Source of the DNA: Collybia mongolica
Lineage: Eukaryota; Basidiomycota; Agaricomycetes; Agaricales; Clitocybaceae
Assembly (NCBI GenBank): GCA_013420905.1
Contig: JAAXNY010000004.1
Location: 3,906,001-3,970,000 of the forward strand
Reading direction: 5' to 3'
Length of the DNA stretch: 64,000 nucleotides
The notes below the pieces were generated by a model. It was not told where the DNA came from. It was given only the letters and a program-made list of their open reading frames with translations, and searched no databases. A program made the translations under genes and the position numbers. This document shows positions 22,295-35,149 of the stretch, piece after piece (the first letter of the stretch is position 1; each line of letters opens with the position of its first letter).

Positions 22295-24438
22295 CTAGGG
22301 TGTCGCGCGTCCGGGCCACCTAAAATGTCAAATAAGCATCAAGGCCTTGGCCAGGCACTGCAGGCCTACCTTGGATAGAGTGAGCATTCCCTAACTGTGT
22401 ACCTATCAGCGAGCCACGCGAGGAACCGCTGTGACGAAGTTTATATTAATACGATCCGTGCACCCTACTCTCAGGAGATCACGAACCTCCACTCCTAATC
22501 CGTATCCACCATGCTCACAAGTCCCATATTTCCGCTGATCCGTGAACCAATAGTATGGCTCGGGGTCTATACCTTCACGCTTATAAGCCGCAAGCAGCTC
22601 CGCCATGTCCGCGATCCTCATGGAGCCACCTATGAGATGAGCAAGCTTAACGAACAGGCCCCACGATCGGTTCTGGGAAATTACGCGCACCCACGATCTC
22701 TCCAACGTTCGGCATCAATAGATCGCAGCTCTCGGTGAATGTCATTTTACCATCCCCGCCGGGGATCTTCTTCATGTAGAAGGCCTTGAGTTCCGCAGGG
22801 AAACCGTGCAAGAACACGGGCGTTCCGATAATGTCCGTCATTTGCCTCTCGGCGGCCTCAGCAATGTCGTCCCCGACTTTGTGATCGACCATCTTGACTT
22901 GTCCTTGTTCATCTTTGATCGCGTTCCCTTCAGCGTCCTCAGCGGGGTGCTGAATGCCGTGTTCGTTGAGCCATTTGATCGCATCCACATAGGAAAGTCT
23001 AAGGAATGGCCTGGCGGGAGGTTCAAATTTAGGGTTGAGTTGCTTGACAAGAGCCGCTGATGCGGGGTTGGCAAGGAGGATATCAACAGTTTTGCAGATC
23101 TGAAGGGACTAAGTCAAGGATCTGTGTGGGTATGACGTATCCGGGATCACGAACAATGTTCTCAATGTTATCCATAAGATCGTCGAATGTGATGAAGGCT
23201 AGCTCCGCTTCCATGTGGGTATATTCGCTGAGATGGCGTCTCGTGTGGCTGTGAACATGATCAATAGGGATATACAGAAAAACGTTAGAGGCCAAAAAAC
23301 CTGTTCTCTGCTCTGAAGCTTTCCTGGACGCAAAAAACATCTCCCAAGCTGGGAAGACACGTCTCTAGGTATAATTGGGAACTCTGTGTTAAGAATGCGT
23401 TCTGGCCATAGTAATCGAGCTTGAAGAGCGTCGCGCCGCCCTCGACCTGCGTTTGCACCAGGCACGGAGGTGTTACTTCCATGATGCTATAGAAAGTCAT
23501 GGCCTCGCGGAAAGCCGACATAAGATAAGCCCGCAATCTGAGCACGCTGGATGCCGTCTCGCCTCGAAGGACGAGATGACGCAAATCGGCTTGAATAGAT
23601 GGGTCTGATTTCTATGATTCGGTAAGTATAATACACAAACAGTTAGAAAAACTGTACGAGCCTCGTTTAACCGGTTAGTGAATGCATCATCGGCTCCTGG
23701 TGCGCTACCCAAAACCTTCCAATAGTCAACAATAAGTTCGTGCCCCCCTGGCGCCGTTTTTCCTTCGGGGACGGCTTGGAGCGTTCCAACTACCTCTAAA
23801 GATGATTCTAGGTTGAGTGTTAAGGCTTGATATGTTGAAGCCTAGACAACACTTTATCTCCAGTTGTTGAAGATTGCATTCGGAATGGACATACAACTTT
23901 TCCTGATAGCACTGTCTGGAGGTAACCCGTGCCGTCACGAAGGACAATGAAAATAATGTCTTTCTGCTGGCGCAAACGGTGCACCCATCCACAAACTCGG
24001 ATTCGTTTCGATCGTAGTTCGGAGAGGTGAGTAATTTTCGCCTGGGATAAACTCAGTACATTCATGGGCAAGCAACCAGTTTCCACGAACCTTGGTGGCT
24101 TTGGGAAGAGTATTATCCTCCACAAGAATGATCTTCTTGCTTTCTTCCAGGAGCTTCTCTTTCCGTTCCTTCTCCTCTCCCTTCTCCTTGGCGTCTCGTT
24201 CAGCGAGTTCCTCTTGCTTCTTTCGTTTTTTCTCAATGCCTTCCGCAGTTTTCTTTGCCTTCTTCAGGGATGACTGTGTCGGTTCCTCATATGTAGCAGT
24301 CGAGTCCTTACGTGTCAAGAACGACTCCGATGCTCCATGATTGAACACGGCGACTCCTAGAGTCTGATAGGGTTGGTCTGGGGTTCCTTTTCCCGTGGTA
24401 TCGGAGCCAGAGGTTTCGTCAATGTGTATCGGGGCCAT
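22295..24438 (-). CDS. Cytosolic asparaginyl-tRNA synthetase
   Basis: Nine exons (24438-24091, 24041-23898, 23841-23658, 23604-23301, 23248-23155, 23099-22691, 22629-22487, 22428-22370, 22319-22295) give 569 residues. It charges tRNA-Asn in cytosolic translation. In order: a eukaryote-specific N-terminal segment, a lysine/glutamate-rich linker, the OB-fold anticodon domain ([20 protein letters not shown]), then the class II catalytic core with [16 protein letters not shown], motif 2 ([18 protein letters not shown]), [17 protein letters not shown] and motif 3 (GYGLGVERFLAWL). It ends [10 protein letters not shown], as in homologues. Splices were chosen to keep these blocks; the third intron accepts at a later AG than the first candidate. 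Confidence 0.93.
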
Positions 24439-25993
24439 CGTATTCCAACGAACGTGGCAGGAGTGAGTGTATGCGTATGTAGCGTGGCGCCAGCAAATCA
24501 ACGAATTTATTCCAGTCGAAAATCTGACTCGATCGTTATCTAAAATTGAACTGTTGACTTGATATTATCTGATCTTATCTAATCTGCCTTGTCTGTGTAG
24601 GTTCGGGTTGGCCTGGGCTCGGGCTTGGCCACGGAGGCATGCTTCCCCTCGATTTACGTCCCGCCACGTCGGACAAATCGGGATAGAGACAACAATATAG
24701 TCAACTCTCAACTACGGGCATGTTTGTAGCATTTGTGACATTCCGATTCTTGGAAAATCCACGCATCAAGAAATTGTCAGGCTAAATTTTCGAGCACTGG
24801 TGCAGTTCACTTTAAGAAGGGTTTATGAAAGATTCATCTGACATATGTTATGGAAATTATCACAGAAAGGTGAGCACAGAGCCAAAACAATTTTTAAAAA
24901 AAATCAAACATTAGATTGATCAATTCTTGGGCGTCTTTCCAGCAGCACTACCCTAATAAACGCCAACTCTTCGTTGAGATAACTAGAATTGGTGTTCCTG
25001 GTACCTATCTTGCTATTATGTACATCTCTCCTACCAGCAGTAATATGTCATCGGCGGTGGGACCAGCTGGGTAGTTGCGCCTACACTGTGCCTTATTTTT
25101 TGGCCTCTACTGGCACTGGTTTTCCTTCTGAGGATCAGTTGGCCAACCCAGTGCGCACAAGATAGGCAGAACACACATAGAGAGCGGGCTCGATTCGTAG
25201 GCTGTTACGAGACGCGTGCCAGGCAGCTTCGGGACTTGGAGGCGGCATGCAGTTATGAAATCGTGCGAATAAGGGACTTCTCTACAAGACGTGTATGAAC
25301 TTGGTGATGGAACTCCTTTGCAAAGCCAATTTACCGACACCCACGATAAGAACAGAACGTCTTGGCCTAGGAGTTTTCAAGGGGCAAGGAAGAGAGATGA
25401 TTTTCAAGCTGAACGTGGGTCAAAGTCAAAGTTATACGAGTGTCCCTAACACACCAACGGTTTTGTATTCCGTATTTGAAACATTTTACCTTTTACTCCA
25501 GGTCGAGACGGGTGCCGTGCCAACTAGCTTCTTCCACCCATGGCCAAAGAACATCCCCCAGACGTTGTCGCACAAGCATCCGCCCTGGGAGAAGCTGGAT
25601 TTCAATCACGACTTCTGGAATTCACTAGAACCTCAATGCAATTGGGAGGGTACCAGAGTGACGTCAGGCCAATTTATTGAGTGTTGTCTCCGATTTCCTG
25701 TTAGGTAAAAGGGGACCTGGCTGTGTGTCCTGTTGTTACGTATAATCGTCCCTAATCGGTGTCTTTCATGACAAAAATGTTCCAATCCTAATTCTCCAAA
25801 ACAGGGTCCATACGTCAATTTTGTCTCAAGGATGATGCTGGTTAAACGTCGATGACATCAATGGCAATTGGTCACGATCCTAACCCACCAAGCCTTCCCG
25901 ACATATAAGAGGCCGCCTTCGTTCGTGACCAGAACCAAAACACCCAATTGCAATCAACTCAACTCGCACTCACAAACATACAACTTAACAACC
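24439..25993. other. Gene-poor stretch
   Basis: Holds the AsnRS promoter and the Hva1 gene promoter. A 137-codon open frame at 25295-25708 has no family resemblance or codon pattern I would trust. Confidence 0.5.
25902..25909 (+). promoter_or_regulatory. Probable TATA box of the Hva1/TUDOR gene
   Basis: CATATAAG lies about 85 bp before the ATG at 25994, followed by a leader rich in CAACAA-type sequence. Position and composition fit a fungal core promoter. Confidence 0.4.
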
Positions 25994-26348
25994 ATGTCGA
26001 CTCCCTACAAAGTATGCGGCCTACCACACACTTGCAATCGATTTGTAGGTTGACTTACATGTTTCTCAAGGCTGGAGATCACGTCGAATACCGCGCCATT
26101 GGCGGCGGCGGATCAGGCACAGAACAGTCGACGACTACTGGAAAGATTGTGGATGTCTTGACCGAAACCCAGTCTGCGGGTGATACTGGAAACACTATCC
26201 GGGTAAGTAGGTGTGCTGGACAGGTTGACATTTCTTTGACAATTATCAAACACAGGCTTCCTCCGATGAGCCCCGCTACGTGATCAAGAACGATAACACT
26301 GGGAAAGAGACGGCGTACAAAGAAGACAACATCCTTGGCACTGTTTAA
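25994..26348 (+). CDS. Small Hva1/TUDOR-type protein (DUF2945)
   Basis: Three exons (25994-26011, 26071-26202, 26256-26348) give 80 residues. The sequence MSTPYKAGDHVEYR, the TTGKIVDVL strand, AGDTGNTIRASSDEPRY and VIKNDNTGKETAYKEDNIL follow the short single-domain fold named after hypervirulence-associated protein 1 of Cryptococcus, widespread in fungi and bacteria. Its molecular role is not known. The first exon encodes only six residues. The protein has no signal peptide or membrane segment, so it is probably cytosolic or nuclear. Confidence 0.8.
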
Positions 26349-27133
26349 TATGCTCGTGACCTCGTAATTCCAACCAAACGCAATCTGCGGACCTGTACTC
26401 TATAATTCTATCCATAACGCGTCATGATCAATGATGATCGGAAAATGCTCCCCGAGACTGCTTCTTTTCCGGATCAGAGCGGAATCTGCTCCAGACATTT
26501 TACACAGCGGCGAGGGTTTATGTCAAAAATAAGAGGTATATCGCCGACTCAAGCGTCTCCCCCCGACCACGTTATCCCTGTGATCTCAAACGAGGTGTCG
26601 CCTCGCTAGTACTGGCCGTAGGTAACGATGGGATACAGAGAGTCTAATATTATTTAGGCGGTCCATATAAGCATCACCCTCCTCCAATGGTTGCACACGG
26701 TTTATCGTCACGTCTCTAATCGCGGTGGAAAAGAAGATCTATCTACCAGCCAAATGACAGGGCAAGGCAAGGCAAGGCAAGGCAAGGCCTCTCTTGAATA
26801 AAGTTCAGATTCGACACAGCATGCTCTCCAAAATCCACTCTTGTTTCAGTTGGCAAAACTTTACCAATGTCTCAATACTAGGAGTTATCGAGCTTTTCAG
26901 CTTTCTTCCAAGTGGCCCGTGGCTGCTATTTCATAGAAAATGATCGACCGTGGGCTCACTCATTGTTTCCATGCGGACTATATATCAAGATTGGCAGTAC
27001 ATATGGCATAGTACAATGCTGAGTTTCAAATAAACCAGATAACTCTTCCTCCTTCCAAACAACTCTTCCTCCTAGTCGATACCGCCCCCCGTCCGCGCTA
27101 ACGGCTTCGATAGATGATTATGGTAGTCAACAA
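26349..27133. other. Intergenic, with a short tandem repeat
   Basis: No gene seen. It holds five GGCAA units (26761-26785). The flanking genes (plus Hva1, minus secreted protein) converge here. Confidence 0.5.
26761..26785. repeat. (GGCAA)5 microsatellite
   Basis: Five perfect pentanucleotide units, followed by GGCC. Confidence 0.85.
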
Positions 27134-27649
27134 TCAAGGTGTAGTCGTGCCGTCAATGCGAGCAACGTGGATACCGGCAGGATTGATGTTGAAGCAAACG
27201 TTACTCTGGGGGAGTTGCACGAGGCTGACATTACAGTCACCGACGAGGACACCCCAGGGTATGACAGTCGCGTCGGGGTTATCGATGACAACGGATAGGA
27301 AGGAGGGGGGTAAGCTGGGGACCTGGCACGTCCAGACTGGCGCGGCTGCGATCGCGACTCTGTAGCAGTCCGCGAGGCAGTCAGCCGCGCCGCAGAGGAT
27401 GAGGGTGGGTTCGGTCAATGCGATTCCGGGGGCTGTGTCTGTTACGGTGACGCGTGCGCGGCTGAAGCCAAGATCCTGGTCGATGTAAAGTTGTCAGTAC
27501 GGGATAAGGAACTGGAATATCGTAGCTATTACCGACGCCCTCAATGAGTACTTAGGAAGAGACGTGGTAGGGATAGTGGAAGGAACCCGAGCGGCTGTCG
27601 CAGCTGTGGCGACGAGGAATGTGATGAGAACTTGGAGTTTGGAGAACAT
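27134..27649 (-). CDS. Six-cysteine small secreted protein, copy A
   Basis: Two exons (27649-27533, 27475-27134) give 152 residues. An N-terminal signal peptide is evident (KLQVLITFLVATAATAA). The mature part shares with copies B-D the DLGFSRAR start of exon 2, PTLILCGAADC, SVVIDNPDATVIPWGVLVGDC and NVCFNINPAGI, and six cysteines spaced C-x4-C-x3-C-x12-C-x30-C-x12-C. The intron sits at the same place in all copies. I do not recognise the family. Six cysteines behind a signal peptide suggest a disulfide-stabilised secreted protein. It lies on the opposite strand about 7 kb from the other copies. Confidence 0.8.
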
Positions 27650-30515
27650 TGTTATGAATGAGGTAGAGAAGGCGTTGTAGTCGCTGAGTGCTCTGAGAAG
27701 TATGATGCATTGAGGTAACAGCTTTTATACACCAGATTGCGGCGAGCTTTCCGGGCGTTCCATAATGTGTAGCATTATTGCACCGCGTGGCGTTGACATG
27801 ATGGAGGCCAATGGTGTCTACACCGGCACAAGGTATCTCCAGAATGACGTCGAAGCTGAGCAGGACCGAGGTTTAGAAAGGATATGGGCTTGGACGATAG
27901 ACTACGTGCCTTCCTTGGAACAGGTACCAGATTGCATGATTCTCAGTAGGTGGGTGAATTGCCGCCTCCCGGACCATAAGCAGGACCTAGATAAAAATTC
28001 CAAGGCGTTGAACTGTCAAGTGGGGGGAAGGTGGAGGGAGACTGAGCGACAAGCACGGCTTCAGAGTGTTGCTTTGACATTTTGGGGGAATCATCGGTCC
28101 CACTTTGTAATAAAGAAAGACAATCGTAACATGTAGATGAATATTCTCGCAAGAGTTACTACTGGGTTGTTATCGAATTTTTTCGGGGCGTTATTTAACC
28201 GACGGACGTCAGCGAAATTGTTTGCCAGTGGGTATTCCCCGATAAGGTTCAATGGTGGTCGGGTGAGTAGATCGGGTCTGCCTCACCCCACTCACCCCAG
28301 CTCGGCACAATGTCCAAAACCAGAGAGCTCAGTCTCGGTGGCCCAAAAAACCAACAGTGAATGATAGAGATGTCTGACGTCGAACTTGCCTTGGCACGTT
28401 GGATTTTGGTCGATGTTGTTTGGAGGCTCTCCCGTTTCTGCAGAAGGACTTGGCGGCCGGCAGGCGAGTCTTGTGTCATAAAACAAAGCTTAGACCTAGA
28501 AGATGACTCTTGAGGTCCGGATACATGACGCGTTTCGATCCCGGCATCGCAAAGACAGATTGGATCGACGAGTACAGCTATGGTCAAGCTTGGTCGAAAA
28601 TAAAGAACGAACGCATGGACATGGTTTGAAACTGATTGAACATATTCGAAATCACTGATATGCTGTTGCGGGCCGGAAGCTTCATCGGAGGGTAGTGTGC
28701 TTCCAAGGCTTAGTAAATAGGTGTGTTGTCCTAAGGAATAAGTCGGTCGTGATTAGCTAACGTCTCGTGATATAAACAGGCATGCCGGAATCTGAGACTG
28801 CCAAATGGGAAGAAAGAGGATAAAGAGTATAAGGCCGCGGATTAGCGTGACTTTTTCGTTCCTGGATTCTCAACAGACGACGGTACCGGATACACACGAT
28901 AAGGCAACTTCATCCTCCATGGTAAAATCAATCTTTAAGGCCTTCAAGCGGTGAACTTTAGGAGAAAGTTGAAAGGTGTGATGGAGGTAGCAGTGCCTCG
29001 GCAATGGAGCACAAGTTGATAGGACTGACGAAGGAAATTGAGCAGTGAATCCGGTGTCAAAGCCGAGCGGCAACCCAAGTTTAACTTGAAGCTTGAAGAG
29101 CTTGAAGAACGATGATGGAGGTTGGTAAGGTTTACCTTACTTGGCTCGTTACGCCGGCGACTGATCACGTGAGGCTGATTTTGTTGTTACGTACCGACAA
29201 TCCTCCTCACGCTTTACAACTCGACTTGTCTCCTCAAGCTGCTTGTGCCCAGAGTGCCTTTCCGAAAAGATGTAGGAACGCCCGGTTTTGGCATTTGCGA
29301 ATGCGGTTCTGCGGTTCCAGGACGATGTACACCTCTGTACCATGTGGGTATCCTGAATACGCCGGAAGCTCATTATCAGACGACGGACAGATGTCTTCGA
29401 TACCCAACTTAAAACATCACTTGGCCTTCCTTAGCCCCGCGCTACCAACACCAGAGTCACCGGTTGTGTTTCGACGCCGTTAGATTGCCAGAGATATGGC
29501 ATGGATATAGGTTATTTTCATTATCGTTGCTTCTGGCGTAATCTGATTTGAATCTACTACATCTAGTTGAGCCGACTTGCTAACACTAGACATCTATCAT
29601 GTGATTGATCCTAAGTGTTCGCAGCGCGTGGTATCCGAGGACTAGTGTCAGCGGGTATGTGTTACTTACCGCCCAGCAAGTGTACAACCTCAATCTCTTA
29701 GAGCTTTCAGGCATCAATCCCGCAAAATCAATGTCCCAGAATTTTTACCACACTTGAAGGTGCTCGCCTTATCAGGCCGTACCAAGCCACTCTAGAACCC
29801 TACGAAGGATCATGGACCACCCGACCACTTTTAAAGTTCCCAGCATGATGGTTTCCTGTCGACCCTACGAAAAGCCGTCAATATTTCTTTGTGCCGATTG
29901 TTGTTGCTATCACTGAATATTTGACAAAGAATGCAGCTCATGTCGAGTATATAGACCGGATGTATGTGCTTGCACGAAACTTCAATACAGCAAGCTGCGT
30001 TCTGCCACTGACCTTTATTTGCGCATCTATCCAAAGTGTTCAAACCTTTAGAACGTTTACTACTCCGGATCCCATCTTGAGGTTGAATATTGGGCCTGGT
30101 CCTCATATGCTCTGTGTCTGCTGTGTAATGCTGTCGACGACAAGAAGGTCTACATAAACGACTGCTTGCTGTGTCATAAACGAGAAATCTGTGTTGAGGC
30201 TGACTCCTGGCTGTCCTTGTACTGGACAATCCATTTCTATGTTTTTTGGGGGAGCTTTCTCCCCCTTTGTGGAAATCCATGACTTGTGGAATAACAAGCA
30301 AAGGGTAATGGTGTGTTAATCAAGTCAATTTCCTATATTTTTTGCAGCTCACTCGCGTGTTGATTTTATTCAGGTCCTTTGAGAACAACATATTACTATC
30401 TATGAAGGATAGACGGGAAAAACACTGCTTACACACCAAGCACGAGTTAATCTGTGGCGTTCTTTGAAACGCGACCAATGGTTTGGGGGGATTGTCAGCC
30501 CACAGTCTCACCCTT
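27650..30515. other. 2.9-kb gene-poor region
   Basis: It includes the promoter of secreted protein copy A. Many short open frames are present on both strands, but none has family resemblance, a convincing start or splice closure. Confidence 0.45.
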
Positions 30516-31030
30516 ATTCTTGAGTTTTGTGTCAACCACCCTTATCAAGCCCTTAAAAGAACGCTGGACTTTCTTCAAACCCCAGTCGCTCCTTGCTTTC
30601 CGCTTTCATATTTTCCTTACAGATATCACAACTCATCTACCCATCGACATATATCTCTACCCCCCCTTTCGTTCCGTTTTCTGCACTCCCTTCCCCCTCA
30701 CACATACTTTTTTTAAACCTCGTTCTTTCCACTCCAATACCTCTTCATTTGAACGTTCTCCAAGCCATTTCGCATCATCCACCGGTGATTGTTCACTTGT
30801 CTTCTTTTTCATTACACATCATATTTTCAACTATGCTTTCCCTCTAGGTTCCTCGACGGCTGACAACAGATCACCTTTTCGACGATATGGATGATCAATC
30901 ACCTAGGTGCGTCTCACCCAAATTACCCCTTTCTTCACAAATTACGCCGGTCAGCCCCGCAGACAATTGGGCAGCCACATTTGGTGCAAGTAGCTCAGAG
31001 TCTTAGTCCCTAGTCGTTGGGATCAACTAC
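30516..31030 (+). repeat. Tandem duplication, unit 1
   Basis: Pyrimidine-rich unit of about 510 bp, matching 31046-31526 along its length with small gaps. Shared landmarks are GTGTCAACCAC near the start, CCTTGCTT, CTTTCCCTCTAGG before an exon-like segment, and CGTTGGGATCAAC at the end. Identity is roughly three quarters by eye. Confidence 0.75.
30848..30906 (+). other. Exon-like segment, unit 1
   Basis: A 59-base segment bounded by CTCTAG on the left and GTGCGT on the right reads VPRRLTTDHLFDDMDDQSP. The duplicate at 31330-31388 has the same length and frame, and most base changes between them are at third codon positions, as expected for sequence under protein-level constraint. I found no neighbouring exons or family match, so the gene, if any, is unknown. 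Confidence 0.4.
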
Positions 31031-31045
31031 TATACCCTGGCTCTT

Positions 31046-31526
31046 ATTCTCGAGTTCTGTGTCAACCACTCTTACCGGTCACTTAAAAAGAAGATAGGGC
31101 CTTTTTCAAACCCTGTTCGCTCCTTGCTTCCCGTTTTCATGCTTTTCCTCGCAAATATCACCACTCATCTACACTCCCTTCACCTTCATACATACTCTTA
31201 ACCTCGTTCTCTCCCCACCAATACCTCTTCGTTTTAATGTCCTCTAAGTCACTTCGCGACATCACCCGGTAACTGTTCTCTCGTCCCTTTTTATTACATA
31301 TCGTATTTTCAAACATGCTTTCCCTCTAGGCCTCTCGGCGGCTAACGACAGAACATCTTTTCGATGAACTAGATGGCCAGCCACCTAGGCGTTACTTTTA
31401 CAAACCGCGCAAGGTCTCTCTTTTTTCAATGTGCACTGCCAGTCGGCCACCCAGACAAGCGAACGCCCATATTCGGCGTCCGCACCTCAAGCTGTTAGTT
31501 TTTTGTCGTTGGGATCAACGACCACA
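31046..31526 (+). repeat. Tandem duplication, unit 2
   Basis: Second, slightly shorter copy of 30516-31030, missing part of the pyrimidine-rich region near the middle. Confidence 0.75.
31330..31388 (+). other. Exon-like segment, unit 2
   Basis: Reads ASRRLTTEHLFDELDGQPP after CTCTAG. Its right edge has GC where unit 1 has the GT donor, so the splice may be weakened or lost in this copy. Confidence 0.35.
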
Positions 31527-33799
31527 AGGTGTGGACAAGGCACATGGCTTTGAAATTTAGATGATACTCCTGGTTAGCACTTCACCCCGCGTGACCCCAT
31601 GGACGGCCAGGTACCACAAAGTCTGCTGCTGAAACGTGCCCTCGAGGAGCCAATTACGTGTGGGGGGGTCGTGAAGTCTCGGGGCATCCGGCAGAATATC
31701 TTGCTGTCCAATGTTTTCTTGTTCTTTCTCTCTCTTCCGTCTTGTTGCTCGCTCATTCCTTTTGTTCCGATATATTTCGCAGGTACAAACATTTAGGATG
31801 GTCATCCACCTCAAGACTGTCCGACACTTCTGCCTCTTCCCCCCGCGACCAACTGTCGTAAACTGCTATCTCACTCTTGATTGGCACTGACCCGCAAAAC
31901 TCTCCCTCAGATACATTGATTCTACGAAACGCTTCAAGACACAAGAAAACCCTCCGCAAATGCTAACAATAACAACCAATCCTTATGTCTAGACCACACC
32001 ACCCACATTTCCGTACGTCCATCGCCTCTCATTTGCTCGAAACACCGTCTCCTCGCTTGTGCCTTTCATAACGTGCCTCTTCTCGTGTGTTTCCCGAAGG
32101 ACATAGTTGCCGAAATTACATCCAAACCTCCACAGAGTCGACGTCACATCCTTTTTGGGCCTTAACAGGGGAGCACAGTCTAAAACGGCGGTGGATACGC
32201 CGGCTCGCTCAGTCTCCGCGTATGCGGGGGGGCGACTATTCTGTGGCTCTTGTAGGTAATGATACGGTAATGACACGGTATAGATATCATGGAAAGTCTC
32301 TGTCAGCTTACGATTCGTGTTAAGACGTGGTAGTTGACACAAAGATCGCTGAAAAATCGCATCAACTGAGTTGAATAGAGGCCCCTCAGTGCGATTTGGG
32401 TGTAACATACAACAGACTGGACTTTTGGACGGTTCACTTCCACGATAAGAAGTTAGTGTTTTGGCAACAATTAGCAAGAAATTCCGCGTTAATAGGACGG
32501 TTGACACTCGACGGGAACCCCCCTTAACATACCATTGTCAGCCTTACCCTCATCATCGCTATCACGGAAGCTTAGGCAATGTGGTATGGAACCCTATGCC
32601 GCCGCCAGTCATTTAAACAGCCTGCCTCTTGCGATGTTGTGAAGATTGGGGGATGATCAATCATCTCTCCAAATATGAGAATCGGTGTTGAAAACAAATG
32701 TGTGGTTATATTTACGGGCCCAGTGTGGTCGGGGGAATGTCCTGTCCTTCGTACATGCTTAATGTATCTATCAAGTATTGCGGCAGTTACAAATGCAAGT
32801 ACAAACTATTTGGTGGCAATTGATGGTGTAAGTCAGCTTACTCCGCGGCTTATGCGCCTTTATCGCTCGCCAGGGGTGGTAAATCAATATAGGTAGCCAA
32901 GATATTGTCTGTGGACAGTTGGAATCACCTGCATGGCACCTCAATTTGCTACTTGTATGTCCATTTATCACCCTGATCTTCCTTGCGGCTGTTGAGTGAT
33001 CCTACTCATTTAGAGTAGCGTGTATAAAGTGATCTCCCACTATTGTCATCCTGGATGAAAGCAAACCCGAGTTCTTCAGAAGTCTGAGCGGAGAATCGGC
33101 ACCATAGATCAAGCAGATATTACGCCAAGGCCCATATCCAACGGAAAAGGGGAGGTCGTTTTACGATCCCATCTCCTGCACATTCTGCTTCGATTCCGAT
33201 TCCACGTCGTCAGATTGGCAGCCTGGGAAGAGACAGCTAGAAGGCTTTGGCTGTTGGAATATCTATAAACATAGTTCGTTTGAATCGTTGGATCCAGTTT
33301 TCCTCTTGCGCAGTCGAGCGATAACCTCTTAAGAAGTGAGGTGTGGAGGCGCATGTGCTGGCAAGTGGCCGGCGGCAATCTGAATGGAAATTTGGTACTC
33401 AGGCACGAGCTCTCTGATACAGCATCAGCGCAATAAGCGCAAATACCGACCGACTCGGGTCCTTTCCTGAACTACCACCACGATCTTCGGATACAAGTCC
33501 AAGCGGAGCATCTGGGCTTCATGATTCATTATAGGTATGACTGGATTTCTGCTCTGTGACACTTTGTGTGAAGTTCGACTTCAAGCCGTTGAACGGGTGC
33601 GTCGTCACCCAACTCCGAGAAAATTGAGCCTCAACGAGCAACTATAAAAGCCACTTCTCCGACATGCCGCGACGGAAGGCGTCCTATCAATAATGGTGGA
33701 TTTGACCGTGGGGATAGAAGAAAGTTCCGATCCTGGGCAGAACAACGGAAAAAAAAAATTCAAGCAAGTTTTCAAATCATTATCCATGGCATCACATCC
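31527..33799. other. 2.3-kb gene-poor region
   Basis: Short frames only; a minus-strand frame of 172 codons at 31989-32507 shows no recognisable motif. Confidence 0.45.
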
Positions 33800-34033
33800 G
33801 ATTAGAGATGAGGCGGTAGGTAGGCCTTGATTTGATCATCTCTTATCTTGCAGAATTATACGCATGTTTACAATGGCCTTGGTCTTTTATAGCGCTTATC
33901 GCCACCAAGTATTAGTGGATTGCTTAATGGTACCTGCTTTCACCCGATCTCATGCTTGACGCAGAATCTCCAGTATTCAGTACCTGTTGTGAGCGAATAT
34001 TACGATCGCTACTAACAAGAGTGCCGTGTAAGA

Positions 34034-34067
34034 TCACGCAGACACGCAGACACGCAGACACGCAGAG
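34034..34067. repeat. ACACGCAG-type tandem repeat
   Basis: About four units of an 8-base repeat (CACGCAGA) in the upstream region of copy B; not present in the matching part of unit 2. Confidence 0.7.
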
Positions 34068-34556
34068 ACTTCTGGGTCGTTGATCCACCCACAGACCGCT
34101 TGACAGTTCCCCAGATCTTCAACCAACCTTCTTTATTTTCGGCACGAATGCCTTGACAGTTCAGTATTCGCCCATGACAAGGCTAGAGACTCAGTCTTGG
34201 CTTTGTGAGAGTGACCCACTGCTCGTTCGTTTCAAGGCCTGCTCATATCTGTTGACCTTGCCTTGAGTTTACTGACAGCCATCCTGCAGCGTGCATCACA
34301 GTGTCACTTTTCTGGAACACGGGGACCTACCTCATCCTCCGATAATTGAGCCACGGAATACAAGTGAGGGGTGACATTCGGCATCTATATTTCTCAGTAC
34401 ACCATCGAGAGAATCATACCTAAAACATCAGTGTCAAGGTCCCATGATATGTCTATCTGCCTTTAAGTGTGTATCGCCCCCCTTTCTCCTGCTCTCTGCC
34501 ATGTGGATCTCTCAGAATGTCTTGACAAGGTTCCGCGGAGGTCGCTTTGTGAAGGA

Positions 34557-34564
34557 TATAAAAG
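34557..34564 (+). promoter_or_regulatory. TATA box of secreted protein copy B
   Basis: TATAAAAG lies 76 bp upstream of the ATG at 34640. The matching site of copy C reads CATAAAAG at 37391-37398, one base off the consensus, in the same conserved context (GAGCCT-CGTCAAGCTGG). Confidence 0.6.
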
Positions 34565-34639
34565 AGCCTGCGTCAAGCTGGAAACATTTCAGAGCCAATA
34601 GCGAACACAAGCCAACTTCACTGCCTCTTACACCGAAAC

Positions 34640-35149
34640 ATGTTCTCTAAGATCTTCACCACTTTACTCGCTGCGACTGTAGTCAGTGCTGCCGTCATCT
34701 CGAACACTCCTATCCCCACTACGTCGCTCCCCAAGTTCAAGCTTAGCCCATCGGTGAGTTTAGCATTAATCCATAGTTGCTGGAACTTACGCTCCATTCA
34801 CTAGGATCTTGGCTTCAGCCGTGCTCGTACCACTGTTACCAACGTCAACTTATCCCCTGAAGCTGCGTTGGTCGACCCGACCCTCATTCTCTGCAGTGTT
34901 GCAGACTGCGCCTCCGACTGCTTCAGACTCACCCTTATTGGCGCGCCGCAGAACGTTTGCCTTGTGCCCGACTCTCCTCTCTCCTTCCTCTCTCTCGCCA
35001 TCGACAATCCTGATGCCACTATCATTCCCTTTGCTGTCCTAGTCGGAGACTGCGCTGTCAGTCTTGTGCAGATCCCCCAGAGCAATGTTTGCTTCAACCT
35101 CGATCCTGCCGGTATCAACTTCGCAGTTATTCCCGGTTCCACTCCCTGA
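34640..35149 (+). CDS. Six-cysteine small secreted protein, copy B
   Basis: Two exons (34640-34753, 34805-35149) give 152 residues. A signal peptide (KIFTTLLAATVVSA) precedes a short threonine/proline-rich stretch. Exon 2 starts DLGFSRAR as in A and C. The cysteine pattern is C-x4-C-x3-C-x12-C-x30-C-x12-C, with the conserved IDNPDATIIPF core and the end AVIPGSTP. About 85% identical to copy C, more distant from A and D. Unknown function; probably exported. A good TATA box precedes it. Confidence 0.82.

Noticed and set aside
31989..32507. 172-codon minus-strand frame
   Set aside because: No recognisable motif, no splice support, and unremarkable composition.
34034..34067. Short direct repeats as a possible CRISPR array
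   Set aside because: Plain 8-base microsatellite without spacers, in a eukaryotic genome.
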